Source: Nonomuraea corallina (GTDB lineage Bacteria > Actinomycetota > Actinomycetes > Streptosporangiales > Streptosporangiaceae). From it: a stretch of 37,103 nucleotides of DNA. Below, piece after piece: positions 24,620 to 33,638 of the stretch. Where the stretch lies: positions 1 to 37,103 of the forward strand of contig NZ_JAPNNL010000061.1 of the NCBI RefSeq assembly GCF_027620315.1, written 5' to 3'. Within the stretch, counting starts at the first letter, position 1. Each line of letters opens with the position of its first letter. The translations under genes were made by a program, and so were the position numbers. The notes beneath the pieces are model-generated. The model saw only the letters and a program-made list of their open reading frames with translations, had not been told where the DNA came from and did not search any database.

Positions 24620-27600
24620 TTATTGCTCCAGAGATATTCGAACTGGGTGAAGGCCAGTTGCCGGTCGTAGTTGACGATGTTGTCCGCCACGTCGAGGATC
24701 AGGCAGGTCTCCTTACCGCCGTTCTTGGGGCCTCGGAGACCACGCCCGATCATCTGCTGGTAGACGTTCGGGCTGTAGGTAGGCCGCGCTACGATGACCA
24801 CCTCGGTGGCTGGCGCGTCGAAGCCTTGGGCAAGCACGCCATAGTTGGCCAACACCCGGATCTGCTTCCGCCGGAACCTCTCGATGTGCGTGCGCCGGTC
24901 GGCGTCCGGGGTGCCGGAGTCGATCGAGGCGGACTTGATGCCAAGGTCGTTGAGCTGGGCGGCCATGAGCTTGGCGTGGTTGACCGACGTGGCGAAGAGC
25001 AGCACGGGACTGTCCTCCGGAAGCGCCTGGATCTCCCGGATGAGCGTCTGGTTACGTGCGATGTCCCGCCCCAGCTTCTCCTCCACGGTGGCGGGCAGCC
25101 TCGCTCCTTCAAACGCTGTTGCCTGGCGAAGGTCATCCTCGGAGAGAGCGAGGGTGGATCCCTGGAGCGCTCTGTGGTCGACCCGCGCCAGCACGCCCAG
25201 ATCCTGGAGCTCCGCGTAAGGATCGCCGGTCGTGAAGATCCCCTCGTCGAGACGGTTCCGCCCGTAGCGCTCGACCAGACGATTGGTCTCGGTCTCGTTG
25301 AAGCCGCGGAACGGCGTGGCGGTCAGTCCGAGCAAAGGACGCGTGGTTTCTCGGAAGGTCAGGCCCAGCGACGCGAGAAGACGGGTGTAGCGGGGCGTGA
25401 TCGAGGTATGGGCCTCATCCACGATCACGAGTGCCGGGTCGCGGAGCCATGCGTATTCGGCGGTGTCCAAGCAGACTTCCAGCTTGGCGTCCGTTGCCAC
25501 GACGAGTTGGGCCGTGTCGCCGCTGGGAGCAGCTTCGCGAGTGGACCAGAGACGATTGATGATCAGCTGTTCTTCCGGGCCGACCTTGGACCAGACGAAG
25601 GACCAACTCTGGACGGCCTGCTCACAGAGCTCTTCGCTCTGCGCGATCCACAGCACGGGCCGACCACCGAGCCCACGCTCCTTGATCACCCGGATCACGG
25701 CCTCCGCGGCCACGCGCGTCTTGCCGGCACCGGTGGGCAGACACAACATCGCGCGGGGAGCGTCGTACTTGGTCAACAGCTCGACCGCCTTCTGCGCGAG
25801 CCGCTCCTGGTAGTCATGGAGCCGGGGAAAGAGGGTGGGACCGTAGACCTTTTCCAGCGCCGGCAGAGTCTCCCCTCGAGTTCCTGCGTATTCGCCGGGG
25901 AAACCGAGATCGTTGACGATGCGCACAGACGTGGCGTCGCCCCGGAACCCGGCCGAGAGCTGGGGGAAGTTGGCCTCGATGTCCTTCCGGTAGATGCGCA
26001 GTACTTCCGTCCCATAGGCGTTGTGGGCCAGCTCGGCCATCCGCCGATCGCCCTGGGCGCTTCCGTGGCCGGCCTCGTCGCTCTCGAGCAGACCTTCGGG
26101 AAGCCCATTCTTCAAAGCCTCGACCCCGATGAGCAGAAGCAGCTTCTCCGCCAGGCTCTCGGCCCGGCGTACCTGCTGGATGCGTTCGTTGTTGCGCTCC
26201 TGCGCGCGGCGGTCGAGGACACCTCTGCAGCCCGACACGCCAAGGCCGAGTCGGAGGACACCATCCACGGCGGTGAGCACCTGGAGGTCGTGCGCGGGCA
26301 TACGGACGAGCACCTTGCGCTCTTCGGGCAGCTCCGCCGCAGGGATCGACTGAGTCCGCATACCGTTTGGAGTCCGAATGATCTCTTCGAGCTCGTCACA
26401 GCGGACGGTGGACCAGCCCTCCACCTGAGATCGCCGGAGCATCTTCAAGTAGGGGAACTCCTCCAGGAGCAGGACCGCGTCCGCCTGCGCCGCGTAACGG
26501 ATCTCCTTCTTGATCGCGTCGGAGGGCGCGAGCATGTTCCAATTCTCCCGCATCGCCTCGGCCAGTTCCTCGGTCGGGACGAGCAGAGCCGGCACTCTCT
26601 CACGTACGAGCGTGTCGTATTCGGAGCGACTCGAGGTCACTGCGATGTCCTTGTCCTCGATGTCGCTATGCCACTCGTCGCCCACTCGACAGCGCGTCAT
26701 CGCGCCCTCGGGAAAGTCCACGAGGACTTCGAACATCAGGGCATAGACCCGGCCAGGGAAAGTGTCCTCGGTGGACTCGGACGCCTCCTCGACGAGTTCG
26801 TGCCACAGCGATTCGGGAACCTCGCTCAGTGCCTGCGGAAGCCCCAGCATCGCGGCGACGCTGGGTGACACATTCGCCACGGGAAGAACATCTTTGTAGG
26901 CGGCCAGTTCGGGACCGACAGAGCGTTTGGTCACTCGTAGTCCGCGAGAAGTCTGAAGGTATCCGAACTTACGGGTGAGCCATCGAATCGGAGACGGGAC
27001 AGGCTTGCGACTGGCCACACCTTTGTTGCCGGCCTGCATGGTCCAGGTCGCGACCGCGCTGCCAGACGGAATCGCCCTCAGGAAAGCGGCGCGCCCCTCA
27101 GGCGATAGCGCGGTGAACAGATGCAGAGGGCCTGCGGGGCGGCTTCCCTCGAATTGCATGCGTGCCAAGGTAGGACGCGATTCCCTGGCCGGAAGCTTGG
27201 CCACGTACTGCTTCCAGTAGGCCTCCCTGTACTCCTCGAACCATTCCTCCCCGGTCGGATCCACATTGGCCACGGGTCCATCGAGCAGTCCGAGCTCGGC
27301 GAGGTAGACCCGGTCGTATCGGTGGAACTGCATGTCGACCGTGATGTTCCTGTCACGGGAACCGTCCTCGGGTACGACACGGCCAGGGAGCAGACAGTCC
27401 CTGATCCGACGAAAGTCGCCGGCCAGGACCTTTACCTTGAGTTCCTTCGCCGTGTCGATGTCGCGGTTCTTGAACGCGGCGTGCACACCGTTGGTTCCGG
27501 CCAGGCGCGCCAGTTCCCAGAAGGCGGCCCAGTCGCGGTCGGAGTATCCGAAGAACCCACGCTCCACCACCGACGCGAATCGACCGGCGGCATCCGCTTC

Positions 27601-29304
27601 GTGGATACCCAGCAGGTCCAGAGCCCTGGCGATGACGTCCTGGCCGGCGTAGACGCGCTCGTCCACGTAGATCGTGTTGTCGGCCAGGCCGTCGGCGGCG
27701 GATCGTCGGAAGACATGCGTGGACGGGGTGACAAGTCCCAGCGTTTCGGTAAGGACGATCTTGGCCCGAAGCGCGTCTTCCACCTGAGGGTGATTGTGCC
27801 GCTTCATATCGGCGACGATGAGCACCGCGCGCGCCGAGGCTTCGGGAGTCTTGTCGGCGACGAGCGCCTCCAACCACTCCTTCACCGTGGCGACCGGTAG
27901 CGTCGTGTGTTCCAGGATGCGGTTGACGCTGTCCCGGCGGTGCTTGGGGCTCTCCACTGAGTGGTGGATCCAGTTCGTCGGGCGTCCGGGATGGTCCCCC
28001 CACCACTGCAGCCATTCCGGTCGCAGGTCGGCGGGATGCACCCGAATCCTGGCCGGGGTGTCGAACCTACCGTTCTGATCAGGGAAGACCGGCATGTCGG
28101 CGGCGAGGTGCCAGATCTTCGCCACGAGGTCCTCGGCTGCCCACTGCGGCTCCTCCTTCCCTCGCGAGGGCACGGAGTCCAAGCACGCTCCCGGGTCGTC
28201 CGGCCGCGCCAATGACGGGAGGGACGAGACCACCAGGTCGGCGACCTCGACGATCAACTCCTCGTTGAACCGGTTGTTGGCGTAGAGGTTCTGTCGGTCC
28301 TCGCTGGTCTTCCAGGGAGCGTTGACGATTCCCCGAAGAGTCATCGTGTAATTCGTCGGGAAGTAGGCCCAGAACTGTCCCCTGTCGCGGGCCCGGGTTC
28401 CGCGTTCGGGAACTGCCCAAGCAATGTCGATCTCAGGTCGGTCGTGAAGCTCACCGGCCTCCGCCAACGCCGTGGACGATGGTTGGTAGACGCGAGTGAA
28501 AACCCGCCAGTTGGCGGTCTGTTCCTCCTCCGCCCCTACGCTGCGGGAGGAGATTTCTTGCAGGACGCGGTGCTCGCCGTCGACCTTCTGGAAGATCTGT
28601 CGCTTGAACGCCCGCCCGGAGAGTCGCTTCTCCAGAGTGACGGTCTCAACGTGGGGGGAGAACAGCGAGAACTCCGCAGGGAACTCATCGATGTCCTTGG
28701 CGAGTCGCGGGACGGCAGCTGGTTTCAAAGGCAGCCTTACGACGGTCGTGGCCCACGAGAGCAGCTCTTTGAGGATGGGATCCGTGGCCGTGGCGCGGTC
28801 CCGGTCGAGAGGGCGGGCCATGCGGAGCACGGGTGTCTCCGTGGCCGCAGGCTGGACCCGTCTGATCTCCAGCTCCGCCCACTCCCTGTCGAAGCCGAAG
28901 CTCTTCTCGTCCTCATTGCTGAAGAACTCGGGCACGTCGGTGACGCTCAGGACGGACTTCACTCCGACGCCGAACCGGCCGATCTGGCCGCCCCGCTTAC
29001 GCGAAACGCCCATGCGCAGAATGGTGTCCGCGCCCTCAGGGGTCATGGCAGTGCCCTGGTTGGCGCAGTAAAGGTGGGTATCCGTGAGGACCACCGCGAT
29101 CTCGCCGCCCGGGTCGTTCCTCAGTTCGTCGGCACCGTTCTGCACCAGTTCATAGATCTGGCGGTCACCGTATCCGCCTTCCTTGATGCGGCGCTCGCCG
29201 TTGACGTGCTCCTGGATCAGGCCGGGGTCGATTCTGTAAGTATCGAGTACGCGCGCGGTCTGCTGGAGGACCACCTCCAGCACGGAAGGGCCATCATTGC
29301 TCAC
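24616..29304 (-). CDS. sacsin-like GHKL ATPase fused to an SF2 helicase
   Basis: 1562 residues. The N-terminal domain is a sacsin/Hsp90-type GHKL ATPase: N box YELVQNGADE (51-60), a degenerate G1 (CANQGTAMT, where DxGxG is usual), and IGRFGVGVKS (108-117). About 1000 residues of poorly recognised sequence follow. The C-terminal 400 residues are a complete ResIII/DEAD-type SF2 helicase: LPTGAGKTRVA (about 1190), VIVDEAHTSI (about 1291), LGLTATPFRG and QMIGRGLRGP (about 1515). I chose the GTG at 29304, with GGGAGA eight bases upstream, over the longer open frame to 29421, which has no support. First gene of the minus-strand operon. The fusion suggests an ATP-gated clamp or conformational switch driving a helicase. 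Confidence 0.88.
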   Translation of the reverse strand: MSNDGPSVLEVVLQQTARVLDTYRIDPGLIQEHVNGERRIKEGGYGDRQIYELVQNGADELRNDPGGEIAVVLTDTHLYCANQGTAMTPEGADTILRMGVSRKRGGQIGRFGVGVKSVLSVTDVPEFFSNEDEKSFGFDREWAELEIRRVQPAATETPVLRMARPLDRDRATATDPILKELLSWATTVVRLPLKPAAVPRLAKDIDEFPAEFSLFSPHVETVTLEKRLSGRAFKRQIFQKVDGEHRVLQEISSRSVGAEEEQTANWRVFTRVYQPSSTALAEAGELHDRPEIDIAWAVPERGTRARDRGQFWAYFPTNYTMTLRGIVNAPWKTSEDRQNLYANNRFNEELIVEVADLVVSSLPSLARPDDPGACLDSVPSRGKEEPQWAAEDLVAKIWHLAADMPVFPDQNGRFDTPARIRVHPADLRPEWLQWWGDHPGRPTNWIHHSVESPKHRRDSVNRILEHTTLPVATVKEWLEALVADKTPEASARAVLIVADMKRHNHPQVEDALRAKIVLTETLGLVTPSTHVFRRSAADGLADNTIYVDERVYAGQDVIARALDLLGIHEADAAGRFASVVERGFFGYSDRDWAAFWELARLAGTNGVHAAFKNRDIDTAKELKVKVLAGDFRRIRDCLLPGRVVPEDGSRDRNITVDMQFHRYDRVYLAELGLLDGPVANVDPTGEEWFEEYREAYWKQYVAKLPARESRPTLARMQFEGSRPAGPLHLFTALSPEGRAAFLRAIPSGSAVATWTMQAGNKGVASRKPVPSPIRWLTRKFGYLQTSRGLRVTKRSVGPELAAYKDVLPVANVSPSVAAMLGLPQALSEVPESLWHELVEEASESTEDTFPGRVYALMFEVLVDFPEGAMTRCRVGDEWHSDIEDKDIAVTSSRSEYDTLVRERVPALLVPTEELAEAMRENWNMLAPSDAIKKEIRYAAQADAVLLLEEFPYLKMLRRSQVEGWSTVRCDELEEIIRTPNGMRTQSIPAAELPEERKVLVRMPAHDLQVLTAVDGVLRLGLGVSGCRGVLDRRAQERNNERIQQVRRAESLAEKLLLLIGVEALKNGLPEGLLESDEAGHGSAQGDRRMAELAHNAYGTEVLRIYRKDIEANFPQLSAGFRGDATSVRIVNDLGFPGEYAGTRGETLPALEKVYGPTLFPRLHDYQERLAQKAVELLTKYDAPRAMLCLPTGAGKTRVAAEAVIRVIKERGLGGRPVLWIAQSEELCEQAVQSWSFVWSKVGPEEQLIINRLWSTREAAPSGDTAQLVVATDAKLEVCLDTAEYAWLRDPALVIVDEAHTSITPRYTRLLASLGLTFRETTRPLLGLTATPFRGFNETETNRLVERYGRNRLDEGIFTTGDPYAELQDLGVLARVDHRALQGSTLALSEDDLRQATAFEGARLPATVEEKLGRDIARNQTLIREIQALPEDSPVLLFATSVNHAKLMAAQLNDLGIKSASIDSGTPDADRRTHIERFRRKQIRVLANYGVLAQGFDAPATEVVIVARPTYSPNVYQQMIGRGLRGPKNGGKETCLILDVADNIVNYDRQLAFTQFEYLWSNK

Positions 29305-29522
29305 AACAATTGTCTCCCAACGATGGAATGTCAATTGAGGGGGTGGAGCAGAAGCATGAAACGAATTCAAGCACGCAAAAAACACGTTCGGCGAGGCGTT
29401 TGCCGACCCCTTGTCGGGCACGCTGAATACAGTTCGATGCCGATGAAACGAGCGGAACGGTCAGGCGAATCTTGACTTCTTCGCCCTGCGAAGTGCCTTG
29501 GGGATCGGCCCTCGGTCCGGTT

Positions 29523-29536
29523 CATATTGTCATATG
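29523..29536. repeat. inverted repeat CATAT-TGTC-ATATG
   Basis: A perfect inverted repeat with 5-bp arms and a 4-bp spacer in the divergent spacer. It may be a regulator binding site. It sits five bases before a second inverted repeat. Confidence 0.45.
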
Positions 29537-29540
29537 GGTG

Positions 29541-29555
29541 GCTTGCCTCGCAAGC
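29541..29555. repeat. inverted repeat GCTTGC-CTC-GCAAGC
   Basis: A perfect inverted repeat with 6-bp arms and a 3-bp spacer, just upstream of the candidate rightward promoter. Suitable as a dimeric regulator site; function not shown. Confidence 0.5.
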
Positions 29556-29563
29556 GGCAATTA

Positions 29564-29591
29564 TTGGACTCCAAGGACAAAATGATACATA
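29564..29591 (+). promoter_or_regulatory. candidate promoter for the XRE-GHKL operon
   Basis: TTGGAC (-35-like) and TACATA (-10-like) with a 16-bp spacer, followed by an A+T-rich stretch. It would give a 5' leader of about 130 bases before the ATG at 29727. Consensus matches are moderate. Confidence 0.35.
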
Positions 29592-29660
29592 AGGGGATAT
29601 GTGCTCCCTTTGTCGCGCTTCGACCACCTTGAAGGCATAGGGAGTGGCCCGAGCAGTGGC

Positions 29661-29695
29661 GTCAAGCGGTGTCAAACGTTAGCCTGAGACGTCAA
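29661..29695 (+). repeat. three GTCAA direct repeats phased at 10 and 20 bp
   Basis: GTCAA begins at 29661, 29671 and 29691, so all three copies face the same side of the helix. They end 31 bp before the XRE-GHKL start codon, downstream of the candidate promoter, where a bound repressor would block transcription. Confidence 0.5.
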
Positions 29696-29726
29696 ATCAG
29701 CCCCTCTCACCTGGAGAAACTTCGCG

Positions 29727-31820
29727 ATGACGCAGGACGATGGCAGCATCACCCGCGATCCGGAGGCGTTCGGGGCCTGGCTCGGTAGGCAACTGCGCCG
29801 CAAGGGCATGAGCCAGTCGGACCTGGCATCGGCCCTGAACGTGACACGCGCCGCGGTCTCGGCCTGGATCACCGGCCGCGCCACGCCTCGGGTCGAGAAC
29901 ATCCAGGCGATCGAGGAGATTCTCGACCTGGCCGCCGGCTCCTCGGCGACACGCGACGAGACTCCGGAATCGAGCGGCTACGTAGCCTGGCACCATCGCC
30001 TGGCACATTCCGACGGCGGTCGGGAACTCGGAAATCCCGCGGCCTTCGCCTTTGACTCCTCCTTGGTGATAACCGCTAGAGAGGCGACCCAGAACAGCCT
30101 GGACGAGCGGTGGGACAAGGCGCGCCCGGTTCGCGTCCGCTTCACTCTGCACGAGCTCACGGGCGAGCGTCTCCGCCGGCTCCAGGAGGCCATACGGTGG
30201 GACGACCTTGCTCCCCACATCGAGGCCGCAGGCGATCAGAAGCAGAAGGTCGGCCGCATGCTGGCCGACGGACTTCGTGAGCTACGAGAGACCGGCACAC
30301 TTCTCCTCCTCCGCATCGACGACTACAACGCGAACGGCCTGACCGGTCCCGAGTACGAGGACGGAAGGTTCGCCGCAGTCGTCCGGAGACAGCTCGACAG
30401 TCACAAAAAGGGGATCGCCGGCGGGTCTTTCGGTCTGGGCAAGGCGACCATCTGGGGTGCCAGTCGTTTCGGTCTCGTCGTCATGAACAGCACGCTCTCC
30501 GAACCTCACGAGGATCTTCGTGAACGACGTCTCATCGGCCGAATAGACCTTCCATGGCATGAGCTGAACGGAGTGCAGTTCGCGGGCCCGGCCTGGCTCG
30601 GCGGTCGGGATCCACTGAGAGAGGCGGCCGCTCGATCGTGGTGGGCCGGTGAACGTACTGTGGAAGAGCTGTATCTGACGCGAGGAAGCTCTGATCCGGG
30701 TACGAGCTTCCTGATCGTCGGAGCGCACGACCCTTCCGGAGAAGCCACGACTCTGGAGGAGATGCATACGGTTCTGGTGCGTGGATTGGCCTCCCACTTC
30801 TGGGCGTCCATGGTCGCAGGCCGTGGTCAGGCGCCCATGCTGGAGGCGTCGGTTGAGGCTTTGCGAGACGGCCAGGCCGTCGTCGCGGAAGAACGTGTCG
30901 ACCCGTACCGTTACGAACCCTCACGGGCTCGGGCGGTCCGAGCATTCCTCGATAGGACGACGGTGTCGCATCTCGTTGGGGCGGAGGACGTGGCGGAGTT
31001 GGCCGTGCCGTTGACCGTCCCGCCGTCCAAGTCAGATCCACAGTCCGGCTCAGTGGAGCACGAGGCCGTGCTGTTAGTGACGCCGGCGCATGAGGGTGAG
31101 GAGAAACCCAATCGCCTGGTCGGGATGCGCGGTACCCGAATGACCGTGTTGAATCGGCCGGTCACAGGAGTCCCCATCGGCGCGCCCCAGTTCCAGGCCG
31201 TTCTGCTGGCCGGTACCGCGACAGGCGCTGGAGCGCCCGCCGACGAGGTCGCCGAAGCGTTTCTCCGCGCGGCTGAGCCGCCGGAGCACAACGACTGGAA
31301 GCCCACTGAGGATCTGACCGCGACATACGCGCGCGGTGCCACGACCAGGCTGAAGGAGTTTCGAAGGACCGCTTTCGCCAAGGTACGCAGGGCCGTGAAA
31401 CCATCAGAACCCATCGCACAGGAAGGTCCTCCCGCCATCCTGCGCGATCTGGTAAGCCTCGATCCGACACCGCTGCCGCGGACGAAGGGTTATCCGACCG
31501 TGAAGAGCGCTATGGGGGAAGTGGACGATACCGGGGCGTGGCGGATCAGGGTCGAGATCAAGTTGCCGGAGCGAGAAGATCCATGGATGCTCCGCCCGCT
31601 CCTCAGATTCGCGACTCGTTCAGGGCCGAAGCCGGAGGCTCGCTGGGCCGAGCTCTCCGCGGAATCGAACTGCGAACTGATCGGAGACGTGCTGGTGTGC
31701 GTCGCGAGAGAACGCTCCGCGGTGTTCACGGGCGTCAGCGATGTCTCCAGTCATCCCGTGGCCGGGCGGATGACGATCGCCGAAGTCGACCTGGTCCAGG
31801 CCAAGGACGGCGGCCGGTGA
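29727..31820 (+). CDS. XRE helix-turn-helix protein fused to a GHKL ATPase
   Basis: 697 residues. Residues 13-70 are an XRE DNA-binding domain (LRRKGMSQSDLASALNVTRA in part, then VSAWITGRATPR). A GHKL ATPase follows: N box EATQNSLDE (119-127), G1-like RIDDYNANGLTG (196-207) and G2 GGSFGLGKA (232-240). The last 400 residues are unrecognised and may hold the transducer domain. GHKL proteins of the MutL/MORC kind are known partners in prokaryotic restriction-modification systems. Here the ATPase is joined to a sequence-specific DNA binder, so it could be both the system's regulator and an effector. GGAGAAA precedes the ATG. Its stop overlaps the next start (GTGA). First gene of the rightward operon. 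Confidence 0.85.
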   Translation: MTQDDGSITRDPEAFGAWLGRQLRRKGMSQSDLASALNVTRAAVSAWITGRATPRVENIQAIEEILDLAAGSSATRDETPESSGYVAWHHRLAHSDGGRELGNPAAFAFDSSLVITAREATQNSLDERWDKARPVRVRFTLHELTGERLRRLQEAIRWDDLAPHIEAAGDQKQKVGRMLADGLRELRETGTLLLLRIDDYNANGLTGPEYEDGRFAAVVRRQLDSHKKGIAGGSFGLGKATIWGASRFGLVVMNSTLSEPHEDLRERRLIGRIDLPWHELNGVQFAGPAWLGGRDPLREAAARSWWAGERTVEELYLTRGSSDPGTSFLIVGAHDPSGEATTLEEMHTVLVRGLASHFWASMVAGRGQAPMLEASVEALRDGQAVVAEERVDPYRYEPSRARAVRAFLDRTTVSHLVGAEDVAELAVPLTVPPSKSDPQSGSVEHEAVLLVTPAHEGEEKPNRLVGMRGTRMTVLNRPVTGVPIGAPQFQAVLLAGTATGAGAPADEVAEAFLRAAEPPEHNDWKPTEDLTATYARGATTRLKEFRRTAFAKVRRAVKPSEPIAQEGPPAILRDLVSLDPTPLPRTKGYPTVKSAMGEVDDTGAWRIRVEIKLPEREDPWMLRPLLRFATRSGPKPEARWAELSAESNCELIGDVLVCVARERSAVFTGVSDVSSHPVAGRMTIAEVDLVQAKDGGR

Positions 31821-32749
31821 AGCAGATCACGCCCTACCCCGTACTCGCGGGGGAGCTGACCATGAGGGTACGAGAAGCCCGACTCGATGACGTGGCATTG
31901 CCATACGGCATGATCTCCGAACAGGACCATACCGTCGGGCTGCACCTTGTAGACCGTGAGGACTGGAGCACCGTACGACTGAGCATCCACGTCAGCGCAC
32001 CACGACATGAGTTGGACGCAGGGCCTTGGTACAGCCTGGCCTTCTTCGCGACCGCGTCGGAACGGCGGACCAACACCCACTCGGCCGTAAAGCTCATGAT
32101 GGGCCAGCCGGGGGAGTGGAGCGGAGAGATCGATCTCCACCGAGATGATCATTTCGGTCGGGTGCAACTCTCGGGTCAGCTCGTGGCAACGGTCGATGAC
32201 GTAGCAGGGAGGGTGATCGCAACGGTCGCCCGCCCCTGGACCATTGATTTCCAGGCGCGGGTGGCGGCACAGCGGGAGGCGGTCCAGACGCGATGGGTCG
32301 ACTTCGCCGAAGATCCGCAACTGGCCTGGTGCAAGACCGATCCTTGGGCGGTGACCACCACCGATGAGATCGCCATGCTCAACCTGAACAGTGGATTCGA
32401 CGGGTTGCGGGTGATCCTCGAAAGCACGAAGGCAGCCGAGCGGCCGATTCGGGAAGGGCTGGCGGCTCAGATCGGAACCGCCCTGTGGACCGCCCTCTTC
32501 AACGAGGCGGCTCACCATGTCGACGGCCGAGAGTGGCCAGACGGCTGGCGGGGGCTGGTGCTCCGTCGGATGCTTCCCGATTTATTCCCCGATCATTCGC
32601 CGGACGACGCGCTGCGCGAGATCGTCAGCGCCGGCGTGGGCGGCGTACAGATGCGGGTGATGCATGCCGCGGCCAAACAGGCCCGGTTGCCGCGTAGCCT
32701 TGGCGGCTTCATCCGATCCCTGCAGAAGACCGGCCCGGAGGACGAGTGA
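31817..32749 (+). CDS. hypothetical protein, partner of the XRE-GHKL ATPase
   Basis: 310 residues from a GTG that overlaps the previous stop (GTGA). Not recognised. The N-terminal half is predicted strand-rich by eye (TVGLHLVDREDWSTVRLSIHV, given in part as TVRLSIHV). The C-terminal half is helical and basic (LVLRRMLPDLFPDH, FIRSLQK). No signal peptide or membrane segment. Its overlaps with both neighbours imply a stoichiometric complex with the XRE-GHKL protein and the next product. The longer frame from 31538 is a shadow of the upstream gene. Confidence 0.8.
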   Translation: MKQITPYPVLAGELTMRVREARLDDVALPYGMISEQDHTVGLHLVDREDWSTVRLSIHVSAPRHELDAGPWYSLAFFATASERRTNTHSAVKLMMGQPGEWSGEIDLHRDDHFGRVQLSGQLVATVDDVAGRVIATVARPWTIDFQARVAAQREAVQTRWVDFAEDPQLAWCKTDPWAVTTTDEIAMLNLNSGFDGLRVILESTKAAERPIREGLAAQIGTALWTALFNEAAHHVDGREWPDGWRGLVLRRMLPDLFPDHSPDDALREIVSAGVGGVQMRVMHAAAKQARLPRSLGGFIRSLQKTGPEDE

Positions 32750-33573
32750 ACACGACGCTGGGCCTGCTGCCCAACGAAGCCGCAGCGCGATTCCTTACGA
32801 CCGGTGTCCTGGAGAACCGTGAGGCACTGCCGTTCTCCGCGATCGACCAGATGTCGGAGTCGTCCCGATGGGGGGCCGAGCCGGTTCGGCAACTCTTCGA
32901 TGAGGCGATGAAGCGCTTCACACCGGCCGAACGAACCTCCGCGGACGCCTGGCTGGCTCCGGTGCTGCACGCGACGTTGCGGTTGACTCGGAGGGAGGCA
33001 TCGGACTCACGGATATGGAACTATCTGGCCCTGCGGCTCGCCTCTGACTACGTCTACTGGAGGCACCTGAGCAGGGGCAATCCGCCAACGGTGTCGCGTA
33101 CGCGCTTTTCCGGGCCATTTCATTCTCAGGCCATGGCCAGATTATGGTGGGCGGCCGAACTCTTCCGTGATGGACCGGACTATGAACCGGTTGTGGTGGC
33201 CTGCAGTAATCAGGATGTTTTGAACACTGTACTAAGGCTGGACGTGATTCTGCATCGCCCGACCGCTCAAGCGATGATTCGATTGCTCACCACAGACGTC
33301 ATTCGCACGGGGCGACAGGTCAACGCGCTCGCTCAGGCAGTTAACACGGCAGGCAGCACGCTGTCCTACGAAGCGTACGCGCCGGACAACTCAAGGGATG
33401 TCGACGCGTACCGCGACTGGATCGAGGAGTTGGTGGGCGTTCTCGTGCCGTATGATTCGCTACCGACCGGCCCTTCTGATGGGCGAGTCCGTTCCACCTC
33501 GGTGGACACCCTGGCCACTCTCTTCAAGCGGCTCATGGCGGAAAGCCCGACTGCGAGAGAAATGCCATTGTAG
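32746..33573 (+). CDS. hypothetical protein, possibly DUF6339-like
   Basis: 275 residues from a GTG overlapping the previous stop (GTGA). Mostly helical. The stretch WNYLALRLASDYVYWRHL, a basic RTRFSGPFHSQAMARLWW and AELFRDGPDY are its most distinctive parts. From memory this resembles small proteins labelled DUF6339 found beside cytosine methyltransferases, but I am not certain of that number. No catalytic motif is evident. It is coupled to the unknown protein before it and precedes two methyltransferase genes after a 65 bp gap that holds two copies of GATCAAGGG (33587 and 33624). Confidence 0.78.
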   Translation: MNTTLGLLPNEAAARFLTTGVLENREALPFSAIDQMSESSRWGAEPVRQLFDEAMKRFTPAERTSADAWLAPVLHATLRLTRREASDSRIWNYLALRLASDYVYWRHLSRGNPPTVSRTRFSGPFHSQAMARLWWAAELFRDGPDYEPVVVACSNQDVLNTVLRLDVILHRPTAQAMIRLLTTDVIRTGRQVNALAQAVNTAGSTLSYEAYAPDNSRDVDAYRDWIEELVGVLVPYDSLPTGPSDGRVRSTSVDTLATLFKRLMAESPTAREMPL

Positions 33574-33638
33574 CCCTTACGTATTCGATCAAGGGCGGCA
33601 ATCACATCTGCTCAAACGATCTGGATCAAGGGGCGTGC

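Larger units (their letters stand above)
29305..29726. promoter_or_regulatory. divergent regulatory region of the island's two main operons
   Basis: A 422 bp spacer without a credible gene, visibly richer in A+T than the surroundings. It must hold the promoters of the leftward helicase operon and the rightward XRE-GHKL-methyltransferase operon. It contains two short inverted repeats, a candidate sigma-70-like promoter and three helically phased GTCAA repeats, listed separately. The XRE-domain protein encoded next to it is the obvious candidate regulator of both operons. Confidence 0.75.

Noticed and set aside
24658..26868. 736-residue plus-strand open frame
   Set aside because: Antisense to the helicase domain, whose motifs are all present on the minus strand.
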